Source of the DNA: Bacteroidota bacterium
GTDB lineage: Bacteria > Bacteroidota > Bacteroidia > Flavobacteriales > Flavobacteriaceae
Assembly (NCBI GenBank): GCA_023387965.1
Contig: JAEWHE010000014.1
Coordinates: forward strand, 1-64,000
Length of the DNA stretch: 64,000 nucleotides
Direction of reading: 5' to 3'
Part shown: piece after piece, positions 54,671 through 64,000 of the stretch
Layout: each line of letters begins with the position of its first letter
Position numbering within the stretch: the stretch's first letter is position 1
Program-made: the position numbers and the translations under genes
Notes under the pieces: generated by a model
Databases searched by the model: none
Told to the model about the DNA's origin: nothing
What the model saw: only the letters and a program-made list of their open reading frames with translations

Positions 54671-54717
54671 TTTTGCAAAATAAAAACACACAAATAAACA
54701 ACTAAATACAATTAAGC

Positions 54718-55653
54718 ATGAAAGTAACAATCGTAGGAGCCGGAAACGTTGGCGCTACTTGTGCAGATGTAATTTCTTACAGAGGAATTGCAAGCGAAGT
54801 GGTTTTATTAGATATTAAAGAAGGTTTTGCCGAAGGAAAAGCTATGGATATTATGCAATGTGCTACTAACACAGGGTTTAATACACAAGTTTCAGGTGTA
54901 ACTAATGATTATTCTAAAACTGCTAAAAGTGACGTGGTGGTAATCACTTCAGGAATTCCGAGAAAACCAGGAATGACACGCGAAGAATTGATTGGTATTA
55001 ACGCCGGAATTGTAAAATCGGTTGCTGAAAATGTTTTAAAATATTCTCCAGATGCTATTATTGTGGTGGTTTCAAATCCAATGGATACGATGACTTACTT
55101 GACTTTAAAAGCAACGGGATTGCCGAAAAACAGAATCATCGGAATGGGTGGTGCTTTAGATAGTTCACGTTTTAGATATTATTTGTCAAAAGCCTTAAAC
55201 AAACCGTCAAACGATATTTCTGCAATGGTAATTGGAGGTCACGGAGATACAACGATGATTCCATTAACACGTTTGGCTTCTTATAACGGAATTCCGGTTT
55301 CTGAATTTTTATCAGAAGAAGTTTTAGAAAAAGTTGCGGCTGATACCATGGTTGGAGGAGCAACACTTACAGGATTGTTAGGGACTTCGGCTTGGTATGC
55401 TCCTGGAGCTTCCGTAGCATATTTGGTAGATAGTATTTTGAATGATCAGAAAAAAATGATTGCTTGTTCAGTGATGCTTGATGGCGAATATGGTCAATCA
55501 GATATTTGTGTTGGCGTTCCATGTATCATTGGAAAAAATGGTATCGAAGAAATTTTGGATATCAATTTAAACGAAAAAGAAAAAGCGTTATTTGCTAAAA
55601 GTGCAGACGCTGTTCGAAATATGAATGCCGATTTAAAATCGGTTTTGGTATAA
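54718..55653 (+). CDS. mdh: malate dehydrogenase
   Basis: Converts malate to oxaloacetate with NAD in the citric acid cycle. The 311-residue enzyme is of the LDH-like type. VGAGNVGATCADVI at the N-terminus binds NAD, LDIKEG carries the NAD-selective aspartate, ITSGIPRKPGMTR has substrate arginines, and GGHGDTTMIP holds the catalytic histidine. It starts at ATG 54718 with its own terminator downstream. Confidence 0.95.
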   Translation: MKVTIVGAGNVGATCADVISYRGIASEVVLLDIKEGFAEGKAMDIMQCATNTGFNTQVSGVTNDYSKTAKSDVVVITSGIPRKPGMTREELIGINAGIVKSVAENVLKYSPDAIIVVVSNPMDTMTYLTLKATGLPKNRIIGMGGALDSSRFRYYLSKALNKPSNDISAMVIGGHGDTTMIPLTRLASYNGIPVSEFLSEEVLEKVAADTMVGGATLTGLLGTSAWYAPGASVAYLVDSILNDQKKMIACSVMLDGEYGQSDICVGVPCIIGKNGIEEILDINLNEKEKALFAKSADAVRNMNADLKSVLV

Positions 55654-55671
55654 AATAAACTCTAAAGTTTT

Positions 55672-55700
55672 AAAAGACTGCTTTGTGCGGTCTTTTTTTT
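55672..55700 (+). terminator. mdh terminator
   Basis: The 9-bp stem AAAGACTGC / GCGGTCTTT (one wobble pair) is followed by a long T run. Confidence 0.85.
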
Positions 55701-55722
55701 TATGATATAATTAGCAAATTAA

Positions 55723-55753
55723 TTGGTTAATCATTCGGTTAATTATATATTTG
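55723..55753 (+). promoter_or_regulatory. secDF promoter
   Basis: TTG at 55723, a 20-nt spacer and TATATTTG at 55746-55753. This leaves a leader of about 110 nt before the secDF ATG. Confidence 0.55.
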
Positions 55754-55871
55754 CTCGTTTTAAAAAAAAGCGATTATCATCAGTTATGTCTTAAAAAATG
55801 TAAGTGATTGATATATTGTTTTTTAAATTAAAAATACCTCAAAAAAAAGAATTTAATTAATTTTAGTAATA

Positions 55872-58800
55872 ATGCAGAATAGAGGACTCGTTAAATTTTT
55901 TGCAATTTTATTTGCATTGGTAAGTGTTTACCAGCTTTCGTTCACGTTCGTTGCAAATAAGGTAAAAAGCGATGCAAAAGCTTTCGCCCAAGGCGATGAT
56001 CAAAAAGAATTAAAATATCTTGATTCAATCAGCAAGGTAAATGTGTACAATTTAGGTTTTACAAAATTTACCTATGAAGAAGTAGCTGACAAGCAAATCC
56101 AGAAAGGTTTGGACCTTGAAGGAGGGATCAACGTAATTTTACAGATTTCTGTAAAAGACGTTTTGAAAACTTTGGCTAACGATTCTAAAAACCCGGTTTT
56201 CCTTAGAGCTTTAGAAACAGCTGACAAAAACAGAGCCGGAAACCAAGATTACATCGATGCGTTTTTTGCTGCATTCGATCAAGAATCAAAAGGAACAGTA
56301 AAATTAGCCGATCCTGAAATTTTTGCACACAGAAACTTAGAGGAAGTGAACATCAAGATGTCTGATGCTCAAGTTACTACTGTAGTTAGAAAAAAAGTAA
56401 AAGAATCGGTAGAAAGTGCTTTCCGTGTTTTACAAGAGCGTATCGATAAATTTGGAGTGGTTCAGCCAAACATTCAAATGTTAGGTGAATCAGGAAGAAT
56501 TTTGGTAGAATTACCTGGTGCAAAAGATGTTGATCGTATTAAAAAATTACTACAAAGTACGGCTCAATTAGAGTTCTGGGAAACTTATAAAGTAGAGGAA
56601 ATGAGTAATTTCCTAATGGCTACAAACGAACTTCTTAAGAAAACTGAAGTCGCTGTTGCAACTCCTGAGTTACCTAAAACTGGAATTGATACTTTGTTGA
56701 CAGATGCTTCAAAAGATTCTGCTGCTGCAACAGGAGCTAATCCTTTGGTTGATAAATTTACAGCTTTTGGTAGTGGTCCGGTTTTAGGATATTTTTCTAC
56801 CAAAGATACTGCTGCTGTAAAAAAATATTTGAATAAACCAGAAGTAAAATCTTTATTAGCTGGAGACCAACGTTACGCAAGATTTGTTTGGAGTAAAGAA
56901 CAAACGATTAACGTATTGAACCAACAAATCGTTGATCCTAAAGTTACACCAAATTCGAAAAAAGTAGAAGTTGTAGAATTATATGCTTTAAAAGGTAACC
57001 GTCAAGGAATCCCTTCAATGAGTGGTGCTGTTGTAACTGACGCTTCGGATAAATTTGACCAAATGGGTAAACCGTCTGTAGAGATGGTAATGAACAGCCG
57101 TGGTGCAAAAGATTGGGAAGCATTGACTGGAAAAGCTTACGCAGAAAGAGGTTTCATTGCTATCGTTTTAGATGATGTGGTTTATTCGGCTCCGGGAGTT
57201 ACCAGTGGTGCGATTACTGGAGGAGTTTCTCAAATTACAGGAAATTTTGATATTGCCGAAACAAAAGATTTAGCGAATATTTTGAGAGCTGGTAAATTAC
57301 CTGCTTCTGCAGATATCGTTCAGTTTGATGCCGTTGGACCGTCATTAGGACAAGAAGCTATTGATAACGGAATTACTTCTGCATTAGTAGGATTGTTATT
57401 AGTTTCGCTTTGGATGGTTGTTTACTACGGAAAATCAGGATGGTTTGCTAACGTTGCATTAGCGGTGAACTTATTATTCTTATTCGGAATTTTGGCAAGT
57501 ATTGGAGCAATCCTAACATTACCAGGTATTGCCGGTATCGTTTTAACAATGGGAACTGCAGTAGATGCTAACATTATTATTTACGAAAGAGCAAAAGAAG
57601 AATTACGTTTAGGAAATTCTTTAGAAGATGCTATCAAAACTTCATTCAGTTGGAGAGGGGCGATGTCATCAATCACCGATGCTAACGTAACCCACATTTT
57701 AACAGGTGCTGTGTTATTTATTTTTGGAACAGGTCCGATTAAAGGATTTGCTACAACTTTATTGATTGGTATTTTTACCTCACTTTTCACAGCGATTTTC
57801 ATCACCAGAATTTTATTGGAGTGGAGTGTAAACAGAGGCGATAAATTAACTTTCGTTACAGGTTTCTCTAAAAATTTATTTACCAAATTCAACTTTGATT
57901 TCTTAGGAAAGAAAAAAATTACTTATGCTATTACAGGAGTAGTGGTTATTGCTTCAGTTGCATCATTCTTCATCAACGGGTTTGACCAAGGTGTTGATTT
58001 TGTTGGAGGAAGAACGTTACAAATACGTTTTGAAAAACCAGTTGAAGCGTCAGTGGTTTCAGAAGAACTTTCAGAAGTATTCGGAAGTGGTGTTCAGGCG
58101 AAAGTTTTAGGAGATAAAGAGCAGCTTAAAATTGTTACCAAATATAAAATTGACGATCCAAGTACTGAAGCTGACGTTGAGGTAAACAAAATGTTGTTCG
58201 ACAATTTGAAAAAATATTACAATGCAGATATCACTTATGAAAAATTTGTAAATGCTTACGATGGTAAACAAATCGGAATTTTACAATCTTCAAAAGTAGG
58301 TCCTGCAGTAGCTCAAGATATTAAAACCAACTCAATTTGGGCGGTTTTAGGAGCAATGGCAATTGTATTCCTTTACTTAATGGTAAGTTTTAGAAAATGG
58401 CAATATTCACTTGGTGCGATTGCGGCTGTTGCTCACGACGTAATTTTTGTGTTAGGAATTTACTCGCTTTGCCACAAATTCATGCCTTTCCACATGGAAA
58501 TTGACCAGCATTTCATCGCGGCAATCCTTACTGTAATTGGATATTCAATGAACGATACCGTAATTGTATTTGACCGTGTTCGTGAATATTTGGCAGGAAA
58601 AACCAAAGGAAACTTCAACGAAATCGTAAACCGTTCGGTAAATACAACCATGTCACGTACCATCAATACTTCGTTAACAATGGTAATCGTATTATTGATT
58701 ATGTTTGTTTTCGGTGGAGATTCAATCCGTGGATTTATTTTCGCCATGTTAGTTGGTATCGTTGTAGGAACTTACTCATCACTATTCATTGCAACTCCGG

Positions 58801-58874
58801 TGTTAGTAGATAGTATTCCAGAATCAGAACACAAAAGAATTGAAGACTTACACAATGCTGAAGAAGCAGCTTAA
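55872..58874 (+). CDS. secDF: protein translocase subunit SecDF (fused)
   Basis: SecD and SecF in one 1000-residue chain, as is usual in Bacteroidota. It uses the proton gradient to pull proteins out of the Sec channel. SecD: N-terminal helix, periplasmic P1 region with DLEGGINVILQ, helices near 500-660 with TMGTAVDANIIIYERAKEE. SecF: FNFDFLGKKK, VDFVGGRTLQI and TVIGYSMNDTVIVFDRVRE. Twelve helices in total are expected. Both conserved acidic transport motifs look intact. Confidence 0.96.
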   Translation: MQNRGLVKFFAILFALVSVYQLSFTFVANKVKSDAKAFAQGDDQKELKYLDSISKVNVYNLGFTKFTYEEVADKQIQKGLDLEGGINVILQISVKDVLKTLANDSKNPVFLRALETADKNRAGNQDYIDAFFAAFDQESKGTVKLADPEIFAHRNLEEVNIKMSDAQVTTVVRKKVKESVESAFRVLQERIDKFGVVQPNIQMLGESGRILVELPGAKDVDRIKKLLQSTAQLEFWETYKVEEMSNFLMATNELLKKTEVAVATPELPKTGIDTLLTDASKDSAAATGANPLVDKFTAFGSGPVLGYFSTKDTAAVKKYLNKPEVKSLLAGDQRYARFVWSKEQTINVLNQQIVDPKVTPNSKKVEVVELYALKGNRQGIPSMSGAVVTDASDKFDQMGKPSVEMVMNSRGAKDWEALTGKAYAERGFIAIVLDDVVYSAPGVTSGAITGGVSQITGNFDIAETKDLANILRAGKLPASADIVQFDAVGPSLGQEAIDNGITSALVGLLLVSLWMVVYYGKSGWFANVALAVNLLFLFGILASIGAILTLPGIAGIVLTMGTAVDANIIIYERAKEELRLGNSLEDAIKTSFSWRGAMSSITDANVTHILTGAVLFIFGTGPIKGFATTLLIGIFTSLFTAIFITRILLEWSVNRGDKLTFVTGFSKNLFTKFNFDFLGKKKITYAITGVVVIASVASFFINGFDQGVDFVGGRTLQIRFEKPVEASVVSEELSEVFGSGVQAKVLGDKEQLKIVTKYKIDDPSTEADVEVNKMLFDNLKKYYNADITYEKFVNAYDGKQIGILQSSKVGPAVAQDIKTNSIWAVLGAMAIVFLYLMVSFRKWQYSLGAIAAVAHDVIFVLGIYSLCHKFMPFHMEIDQHFIAAILTVIGYSMNDTVIVFDRVREYLAGKTKGNFNEIVNRSVNTTMSRTINTSLTMVIVLLIMFVFGGDSIRGFIFAMLVGIVVGTYSSLFIATPVLVDSIPESEHKRIEDLHNAEEAA

Positions 58875-58892
58875 TTTAAGTTTTAATCCATA

Positions 58893-58928
58893 AAAAAAGC
58901 CCCGATGTTTTCACGTCGGGGCTTTTTT
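58893..58928. terminator. bidirectional terminator between secDF and the 58933 gene
   Basis: The stem AAAAAGCCCCGA / TCGGGGCTTTTT is very stable and has A and T runs at both ends. It serves secDF on plus and the convergent gene on minus. Confidence 0.92.
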
Positions 58929-58932
58929 ATTT

Positions 58933-59781
58933 TTAATGATGTTTCGGTTCCCAAATTAATCTTAGAAACGAACTAAAACGTTCATTTTCTCTTTCTATTG
59001 GAATTCCCGCTACAATGCCAATCATCAATTGTTCTGTAACGCCAACTCGCATTTGAGGTCGCATCGTCATGTCAAAATCATTTTTATCCAATGTTTTGTT
59101 GAATTCAATTCCCAAGAAATTTCGCGTTCCCGGAATCATGTAATGAAAACTCGTGTTAATGTCATAAGTAGTGTGAAAATCACTTGTTTCAAAATCCTGA
59201 TGAATCATTGGACCCGTGTAAATTAAGGAATGAAAATTGTTTCCCCATCGTTTTGCCACAACCAAAAACGGATTGTAAACATTGCCTCTCACCAACGGTT
59301 TTCCAAATTCTCTAAAATTTGACAACTCAAATTCGTTGATGTAACCAATTGCCATAGAAGTTGCATATTTTTCATTGACAAAAAACGACCATTGTGCCGC
59401 AACTTTTAAGCTATTTAATTGATTAGATGGAATGGAGTCACGACTGGTCGAATGCAACGGAGAATAAAACGTAAAAGGCAATTCGACTTCTAAACCCAAT
59501 CGATCAATTGGAGCCCATTCGTATTCCACCAAAGCCTCGTAAGAATCATATTTTAAATTATCGGTCAAGCCCAAACCAAGATTCCATTCGCGTTCACCTT
59601 TTCGAGCTCCTAAATCACGGATTAAATCGATGTAAAGCGGTTCGGCGTGTAAAACCTTTACGGGTAATTTTTGTTCTTGAATTTCTTCAATATATAAACT
59701 GTCGAGCGTGGCGTTAGTTTGTGCCAACGCCAAGTGAGCCGTTACCGAAAATAACGATAACAGCAGTGTTTTTTTCTTCAT
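58933..59781 (-). CDS. outer-membrane barrel-type protein, unknown function
   Basis: A 282-residue protein with a signal peptide (residues 1-20, ending LALAQ), then HAEPLYIDLIRDLGARKGE, a stretch shared by a Bacteroidota family of unknown function, and alternating aromatic and polar strands to the C-terminus. It probably sits in the outer membrane as a small barrel. Its gene is convergent with secDF; no functional link can be seen. Confidence 0.7.
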   Translation of the reverse strand: MKKKTLLLSLFSVTAHLALAQTNATLDSLYIEEIQEQKLPVKVLHAEPLYIDLIRDLGARKGEREWNLGLGLTDNLKYDSYEALVEYEWAPIDRLGLEVELPFTFYSPLHSTSRDSIPSNQLNSLKVAAQWSFFVNEKYATSMAIGYINEFELSNFREFGKPLVRGNVYNPFLVVAKRWGNNFHSLIYTGPMIHQDFETSDFHTTYDINTSFHYMIPGTRNFLGIEFNKTLDKNDFDMTMRPQMRVGVTEQLMIGIVAGIPIERENERFSSFLRLIWEPKHH

Positions 59782-59849
59782 TTTTAAATACGTGTTGTGA
59801 TAATTTCCGAATGCTTTTTCACATTTGGAAACAAAATTATTTTAATTGA

Positions 59850-60242
59850 TTACGAAAAAATCGTTTCCGGAGGAGGAGAAATCAGGTTAAAATAATAAGC
59901 TGAAGTAAAATTTTTGGGCAAAAATATTTTTTTCGAAGATTGATTTTCAAAAAATAAAATTTCAAAATAATTGTTTTCAGGAAACATCAAAACTGAAAGT
60001 TTAAAGTTGTTCTTTAACGAAAAATCTTCAGGTTCGGTATCATCTTGTTCGGCAATCGCATTTTCAAAACCAAATACTTTTTCGACCACAATTTCAATTA
60101 AACTTTCTTGCTCATTATAAGTGGAAGATGTTTTTGTTTTAAATTCAATGTCAGCCGGATTCACACTGATATTCAGGAAAAAAAGCCCCAGCATAAACCA
60201 GAAAAAAGGAGTTAAGGAGCTATTTTTTATCAGTTGAAACAT
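59850..60242 (-). CDS. membrane-anchored hypothetical protein
   Basis: A 130-residue protein with one N-terminal helix (about 10-28), then an acidic extracytoplasmic part (IAEQDDTEPEDF) and a C-terminal segment ending ISPPPETIFS. No family is recognised. A terminator separates it from lgt, and the gap to the barrel gene is 68 bp, so it may be transcribed with that gene. Confidence 0.6.
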   Translation of the reverse strand: MFQLIKNSSLTPFFWFMLGLFFLNISVNPADIEFKTKTSSTYNEQESLIEIVVEKVFGFENAIAEQDDTEPEDFSLKNNFKLSVLMFPENNYFEILFFENQSSKKIFLPKNFTSAYYFNLISPPPETIFS

Positions 60243-60304
60243 AAAATATTTTGAAATGCATAATTACAATTTTTGTAACAAAAACTTCCTAAATAAATGC
60301 AAAA

Positions 60305-60331
60305 AAAAGAGAACGCTTTGGTTCTCTTGAT
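60305..60331 (-). terminator. lgt terminator
   Basis: The stem AAGAGAAC / GTTCTCTT with loop GCTTTG, followed on the minus strand by a run of T (A as printed). Confidence 0.85.
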
Positions 60332-60346
60332 TTTACTTGAAATTAG

Positions 60347-61279
60347 TTAAAGACTTCTCGGCTCTTTTTTTGCCCGAAAAATCAAAATAAATCCTATGAT
60401 GATAAAAGGAATACTTAACCATTGTCCGGTAGAAAGTGCTCCATTCAAAATATCTTTTTCAAAACCGCCTTGGCTTTCTTTTACAAATTCTACAATGAAT
60501 CTAACGGCCCAAAGCAAGATTAAAAATACACCTAAAAGATAGCCTTGTTTTAGTCTGGCGTTGGTTTTCCAATACAAATAAAATAAAATAGCAAATACAA
60601 TAATGTAAGAAATTGACTCATATAATTGTGCGGGATGTTTGGGAAGAATTTGTGCCAAAACTGAAGCAAATTTTGGGTTAGTCGCAATTTGATTGTAAGC
60701 TTCGTTGGCGTCATTCGTTTGCACAATTTGCATGGCTTGACCCGGTTTAATGGCATCGCGAAGAAATTTAATTCCCAAAGCAGAATCAGTAGTTTTTCCT
60801 ACAATTTCCGAATTGAAAAAATTTCCCAATCTCACGAAAATCGCTCCCGCCGAAACCGGAATCACGATTCTATCTAAAACCCACAAAATCGGGCGTTTAA
60901 TAATTTTTTTCGAATAAAAATACATTGCGATAATAATGGCAATCGCGGCTCCATGACTTGCTAACCCTGAAAATCCGGTGAATTCTAATTCCGGTTTGGT
61001 TCTAATTGGAAGGAAAACGCTCCAAAAATCGTGACTAAAAAGTTCAGGCTCGTAAAATAAAACGTGACCAATTCTGGCGCCAAAAAGCGTTGCGAAAAAA
61101 GTGTAGATAAACAAACTGTCTAATTTTTCGATGGTTTCGCCTTCTCGGAGGTAAATTCTTTTCATCAAATACCATCCTAAAACAAATGCCACTACAAACA
61201 TTAAACTGTAGTAACGAATTACAAAAAAACCAAGGTCTATTCCTTCGCTGGGATTCCAAACGAAATTAAGTGCAGTCAT
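60347..61279 (-). CDS. lgt: prolipoprotein diacylglyceryl transferase
   Basis: Lgt moves diacylglycerol from phosphatidylglycerol to the lipobox cysteine of lipoproteins, in the inner membrane. The 310-residue protein has about seven helices. Conserved are ARIGHVLFYEPE, SGLASHGAAIAI with the essential histidine, VRLGNFFNSEIVGK and HPAQLYESISY. It starts at ATG 61279 and has a terminator downstream. yidD lies just upstream on the same strand, so the two may be co-transcribed. Confidence 0.95.
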   Translation of the reverse strand: MTALNFVWNPSEGIDLGFFVIRYYSLMFVVAFVLGWYLMKRIYLREGETIEKLDSLFIYTFFATLFGARIGHVLFYEPELFSHDFWSVFLPIRTKPELEFTGFSGLASHGAAIAIIIAMYFYSKKIIKRPILWVLDRIVIPVSAGAIFVRLGNFFNSEIVGKTTDSALGIKFLRDAIKPGQAMQIVQTNDANEAYNQIATNPKFASVLAQILPKHPAQLYESISYIIVFAILFYLYWKTNARLKQGYLLGVFLILLWAVRFIVEFVKESQGGFEKDILNGALSTGQWLSIPFIIIGFILIFRAKKEPRSL

Positions 61280-61344
61280 ATTTTAAATTTGAAAATAATT
61301 GTAAAAGTAAAAATTTGAAGTTAAACTGTTACTACAAATTCTTG

Positions 61345-61596
61345 TTAATCTTTTTTAGGAAATTGCTCCGGAACCGGATCATAACCTTTTCCGCCCCAAG
61401 GATTGCAACTCAAAATTCTTTTTGCCGCTAAAAATCCGCCTTTCAAGAGTCCATGTTTTTGCAAAGCTTCAACCGCATAATGCGAACAAGTTGGTGAATA
61501 CCTACAAGCCGAAGGCAAAAAAGGGGAGATGCCGTGTTGGTAAATTCTGATTAAGACAATAAACGGCGCGATGATTATTTTTTTTAATTTTTCCAT
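61345..61596 (-). CDS. yidD: membrane protein insertion efficiency factor YidD
   Basis: An 83-residue membrane-associated protein. The conserved cysteines are in ACRYSPTCSHYAVEAL and LSCNPWGGKGYDPVP. It assists insertion of membrane proteins with YidC. The N-terminus is an amphipathic or membrane helix. It lies between cysS and lgt on the same strand. Confidence 0.95.
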   Translation of the reverse strand: MEKLKKIIIAPFIVLIRIYQHGISPFLPSACRYSPTCSHYAVEALQKHGLLKGGFLAAKRILSCNPWGGKGYDPVPEQFPKKD

Positions 61597-61601
61597 ATAA
61601 A

Positions 61602-61636
61602 AAAAAGTGATGAAGCTTTAACACTTCATCACTTTG
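61602..61636 (-). terminator. cysS terminator
   Basis: The 12-bp perfect stem AAAGTGATGAAG / CTTCATCACTTT, loop CTTTAACA, with a T run on the minus strand. Confidence 0.9.
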
Positions 61637-61639
61637 TAT

Positions 61640-63124
61640 TTAATTAATGGTAAAAGTTGTACCGTCTTTGCCGTCTTTTAGATGAATTCCTAACGAAGTT
61701 AACTGATTTCTAATATTATCAGACAAGGCAAAATCTTTGTTGGCTCTGGCTTCATTTCGCATTCCAATCAACATATTCACCACATTTTCTAACTTGTCAT
61801 TTCCAGCACCAGAAGCCTTTTCGTCCTTCAATCCTAAAATGTCAAAGATAAAACCATTCATCGCATCGCTAAAAATTTTAAAATCTTCCGGCGAAATGCA
61901 TTCCGTTTTTTCTTTTAACAAATTGATAAATCGAACGCCTTCAAACAATTCTGCAATTAAAATTGGCGTGTTGAAATCATCGTTCATCGCATCATAACAA
62001 CGTTGTTTCCAAGCGTTAATATCCAATGAAGAATTTCCTGAAACTTCAATTTCTGCAAGCGAATTAAACGCTTCCATCAATCGGTTATAACCTTTTTCGG
62101 CAGCCAAAATCGCATCGTTGCTAAAATCCAGAATGCTTCTGTAATGTGCTTGAAGCATAAAAAATCGCGTTACCGATGGCGAAAAAGCTTTGCTTAAAAT
62201 ATCATTGTTACCGCTGATAATTTCGCGCGGCAAAATATTATTTCCGGTAGATTTTGCCATTTTTTTACCGTTAAGCGTCAGCATATTGGCATGCATCCAA
62301 TAATTTACCGGAGCATTTCCCGTGCAAGCTTGGTTTTGCGCAATTTCACATTCGTGATGCGGAAATTTTAAATCCATTCCACCACCATGAATATCAAAAT
62401 GATCGCCTAAATACTTGGTACTCATTGCAGTACATTCTAAATGCCAACCCGGAAAACCGTCGCTCCAAGGCGAAGGCCAACGCATAATATGTTGCGGTTC
62501 GGCACGTTTCCAAAGCGCAAAATCCTGCGGATTTTTCTTTTCCGATTGTCCTGCAAGTTCACGCGTATTCGCCAGCATATCTTCAATGTTTCTGCCGCTC
62601 AAAATCCCGTAATGATTGTTCTCGTTGTATTTTTTTACATCAAAATAAACCGAACCGTTGGCTTCATACGCCAATCCGTTGTCGATAATTTTTTTGATAA
62701 TTTCAATCTGTTCAATAATATGTCCCGTAGCCGTTGGCTCAATACTTGGTGGCAAAAAATTAAAATCATGCAAAATCGAGTGAAAATCCACCGTATATCG
62801 TTGCACAATTTCCATCGGTTCCACTTGTTCGAGCCGCGCTTTTTTCGCAATTCTGTCCTCGCCTTCATCCGCATCGTTTTCCAAATGTCCGGCATCCGTA
62901 ATATTTCTCACATAACGAACCTTGTAACCCAAATGCGAAAAATATCTGAAAACCACATCAAAAGACATGAAAGTTCGCACATTTCCCAAATGAACATTGC
63001 TGTAAACCGTTGGTCCACACACATACATTCCCACATTTCCTTGGTGTAACGGCGTGAATACCTCTTTTTCGCCCGAAAGCGAATTATAAATTTTCAAAGT
63101 TTGGTTTTGATACAAAGGCGTCAT
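61640..63124 (-). CDS. cysS: cysteine--tRNA ligase
   Basis: Charges tRNA-Cys with cysteine. The 494-residue class I enzyme has the first zinc cysteine in YVCGPTVYSNVHLGN, whose HLGN is its HIGH motif. Further zinc ligands are in WHLECTAMS and GMDLKFPHHECE. KMAKSTGN is the KMSKS loop variant common in the family. The C-terminal DALR-like helices are present. It is followed by its own terminator. Confidence 0.97.
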   Translation of the reverse strand: MTPLYQNQTLKIYNSLSGEKEVFTPLHQGNVGMYVCGPTVYSNVHLGNVRTFMSFDVVFRYFSHLGYKVRYVRNITDAGHLENDADEGEDRIAKKARLEQVEPMEIVQRYTVDFHSILHDFNFLPPSIEPTATGHIIEQIEIIKKIIDNGLAYEANGSVYFDVKKYNENNHYGILSGRNIEDMLANTRELAGQSEKKNPQDFALWKRAEPQHIMRWPSPWSDGFPGWHLECTAMSTKYLGDHFDIHGGGMDLKFPHHECEIAQNQACTGNAPVNYWMHANMLTLNGKKMAKSTGNNILPREIISGNNDILSKAFSPSVTRFFMLQAHYRSILDFSNDAILAAEKGYNRLMEAFNSLAEIEVSGNSSLDINAWKQRCYDAMNDDFNTPILIAELFEGVRFINLLKEKTECISPEDFKIFSDAMNGFIFDILGLKDEKASGAGNDKLENVVNMLIGMRNEARANKDFALSDNIRNQLTSLGIHLKDGKDGTTFTIN

Positions 63125-63156
63125 GAAAAATTGTTGCTAAAATGGGTAATGATTTT

Positions 63157-63302
63157 TTTGGGCAGCTATTCCTGCTGTACATTTCAATTTTTTTTGTTCG
63201 GCGTTTTTTTGCACTTATTAAAAGAGCTTCCGCTGGTCGCTTTTTAATTTCGGCAAAAAAATACGCCTCCCTTCAAAAAGATTTCCATTTCCATCAGGGC
63301 TG
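63157..63302. repeat. dispersed flavobacterial intergenic repeat, copy D
   Basis: The most altered copy: GGGCAGCTATTCCTGCTGTA at the left, then AAAAAGATTTCCATTTCCAT and CAGGGCTGCGG at the right, with a hairpin of AAAAGAGC and GCTTTTTAA in the middle. It fills the gap between folE and cysS. Confidence 0.55.
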
Positions 63303-63312
63303 CGGCAAGTGC

Positions 63313-63981
63313 TTAAAAGCTCGTATCGAATTTAATATAATCTAAAAATTCTCTTCTGGTGGCTTCATCCTTAAATTTCCCGCCAAATTCTGATGTTACA
63401 GTACTGCTTTCAATATCTCTAATTCCACGAGAATTCACGCATAAATGTTTGGCATCAATTACACAAGCCACGTCTTGCGTGTTTAAAACTTTTTGTAATT
63501 CTTGCACAATTTGCATCGTTAATCTTTCCTGAACCTGAGGTCTTTTGGCAAAATAATCTACGATACGGTTCATTTTAGACAAACCAACCACTCTTCCGCT
63601 CGAAATGTAACCAATGTGAGCTCTTCCAATGATTGGTAGCAAATGATGTTCGCAAGTAGAATAAACCGTGATGTTTTTTTCTACCAGCATTTCGCCGTAC
63701 TTATAATGATTGTCAAAAGTGGAAGCACCCGGTTTTCTGTCGGGATGTAAACCGCCAAAAATTTCTTTTACAAACATTTTCGCCACACGATTTGGAGTGC
63801 CTTTCAAACTATCGTCCGTAAGGTCCATTCCTAATGTTAATAAAATGTTTTCTACATCTTTTTTAATGCTTTCAATTTTTTGGTCATCGCTTAAGTCAAA
63901 AGCGTCGCTTCGCAACGGATTTTGAGCACTCGAAGCTACGTGGTTGTCGCCAATTTCGTCAAGAAAATTCTCGTTATTCAT
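63313..63981 (-). CDS. folE: GTP cyclohydrolase I
   Basis: Converts GTP to dihydroneopterin triphosphate, the first step of folate synthesis. The 222-residue length is normal for the type I enzyme. Zinc ligands are in STCEHHLLPIIGRAHIGYI and VACVIDAKHLCVNSRGI. The sequence SKMNRIVDYFAKRPQVQERL is conserved. It begins at ATG 63981, only 19 bases from the end of the window, so its promoter is not visible. Confidence 0.96.
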   Translation of the reverse strand: MNNENFLDEIGDNHVASSAQNPLRSDAFDLSDDQKIESIKKDVENILLTLGMDLTDDSLKGTPNRVAKMFVKEIFGGLHPDRKPGASTFDNHYKYGEMLVEKNITVYSTCEHHLLPIIGRAHIGYISSGRVVGLSKMNRIVDYFAKRPQVQERLTMQIVQELQKVLNTQDVACVIDAKHLCVNSRGIRDIESSTVTSEFGGKFKDEATRREFLDYIKFDTSF

Positions 63982-64000
63982 CGATAAAATGATAAAATAT

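Overview
The window looks like chromosomal DNA from a flavobacterium (Bacteroidota, Flavobacteriaceae; Flavobacterium or a close relative). Pointers are low GC, Bacteroidota promoters (TTG, about 19 nt, TAnnTTTG) at several starts, a protein with a type IX secretion type B C-terminus, SecD and SecF fused in one chain, an OstA-like protein, a plug-less TonB-receptor-type barrel, a DUF349 protein and dispersed palindromic intergenic repeats.

Layout. 1-850: the end of an rRNA operon (5S gene and terminator), followed by a gene-free stretch holding decayed, tandemly duplicated copies of the 5S tail and terminator. 854-10743 (all minus): DUF349 protein, aroE, a TPR protein, a small membrane protein, a class III aminotransferase, an OstA-like protein, purA and a Fur-family regulator. 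11.0-11.5 kb: a lone small membrane gene with a large palindrome 1 bp after its stop. 11.57-16.25 kb: RelA/SpoT, a serine hydrolase and a SpoU methyltransferase. 16.4-23.4 kb: the MoxR / DUF58 / DUF4350 / DUF4129 / membrane protein / SpoIIM cluster with a divergent RDD gene, then a TRIC-type channel. 24.0-28.7 kb: a type IX secreted protein, two paired unknowns, a NERD-domain protein and an unknown.

28.7-34.5 kb is an accessory array in which every gene is on the minus strand and separated from the next by a 100-200 bp spacer carrying long inverted repeats. It resembles a row of integron-type cassettes without an integrase. Its cargo looks defensive: a PutAbiC-type abortive infection protein, a DUF4365 protein, a protein with a possible QxK nuclease core, and small membrane proteins, one of them broken by a homopolymer frameshift. 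The two ends of the array carry a 15-bp inverted repeat (14/15). To its right are a small HTH gene and a DUF6266 gene preceded by five direct repeats with an exact 11-bp period.

36.4-43.9 kb is a surface polysaccharide locus (flippase, acyltransferase, GT-C membrane protein, four glycosyltransferases). Core genes follow: an FtsE-type ATPase, a large secreted TPR protein with an outer-membrane barrel, a GreA-C-like protein, asnB, gyrB, mdh, secDF, two envelope unknowns, lgt, yidD, cysS and folE.

All functions are read from the sequence by family recognition; no database search was run. The palindrome-bounded accessory array is the most likely place for something undescribed.
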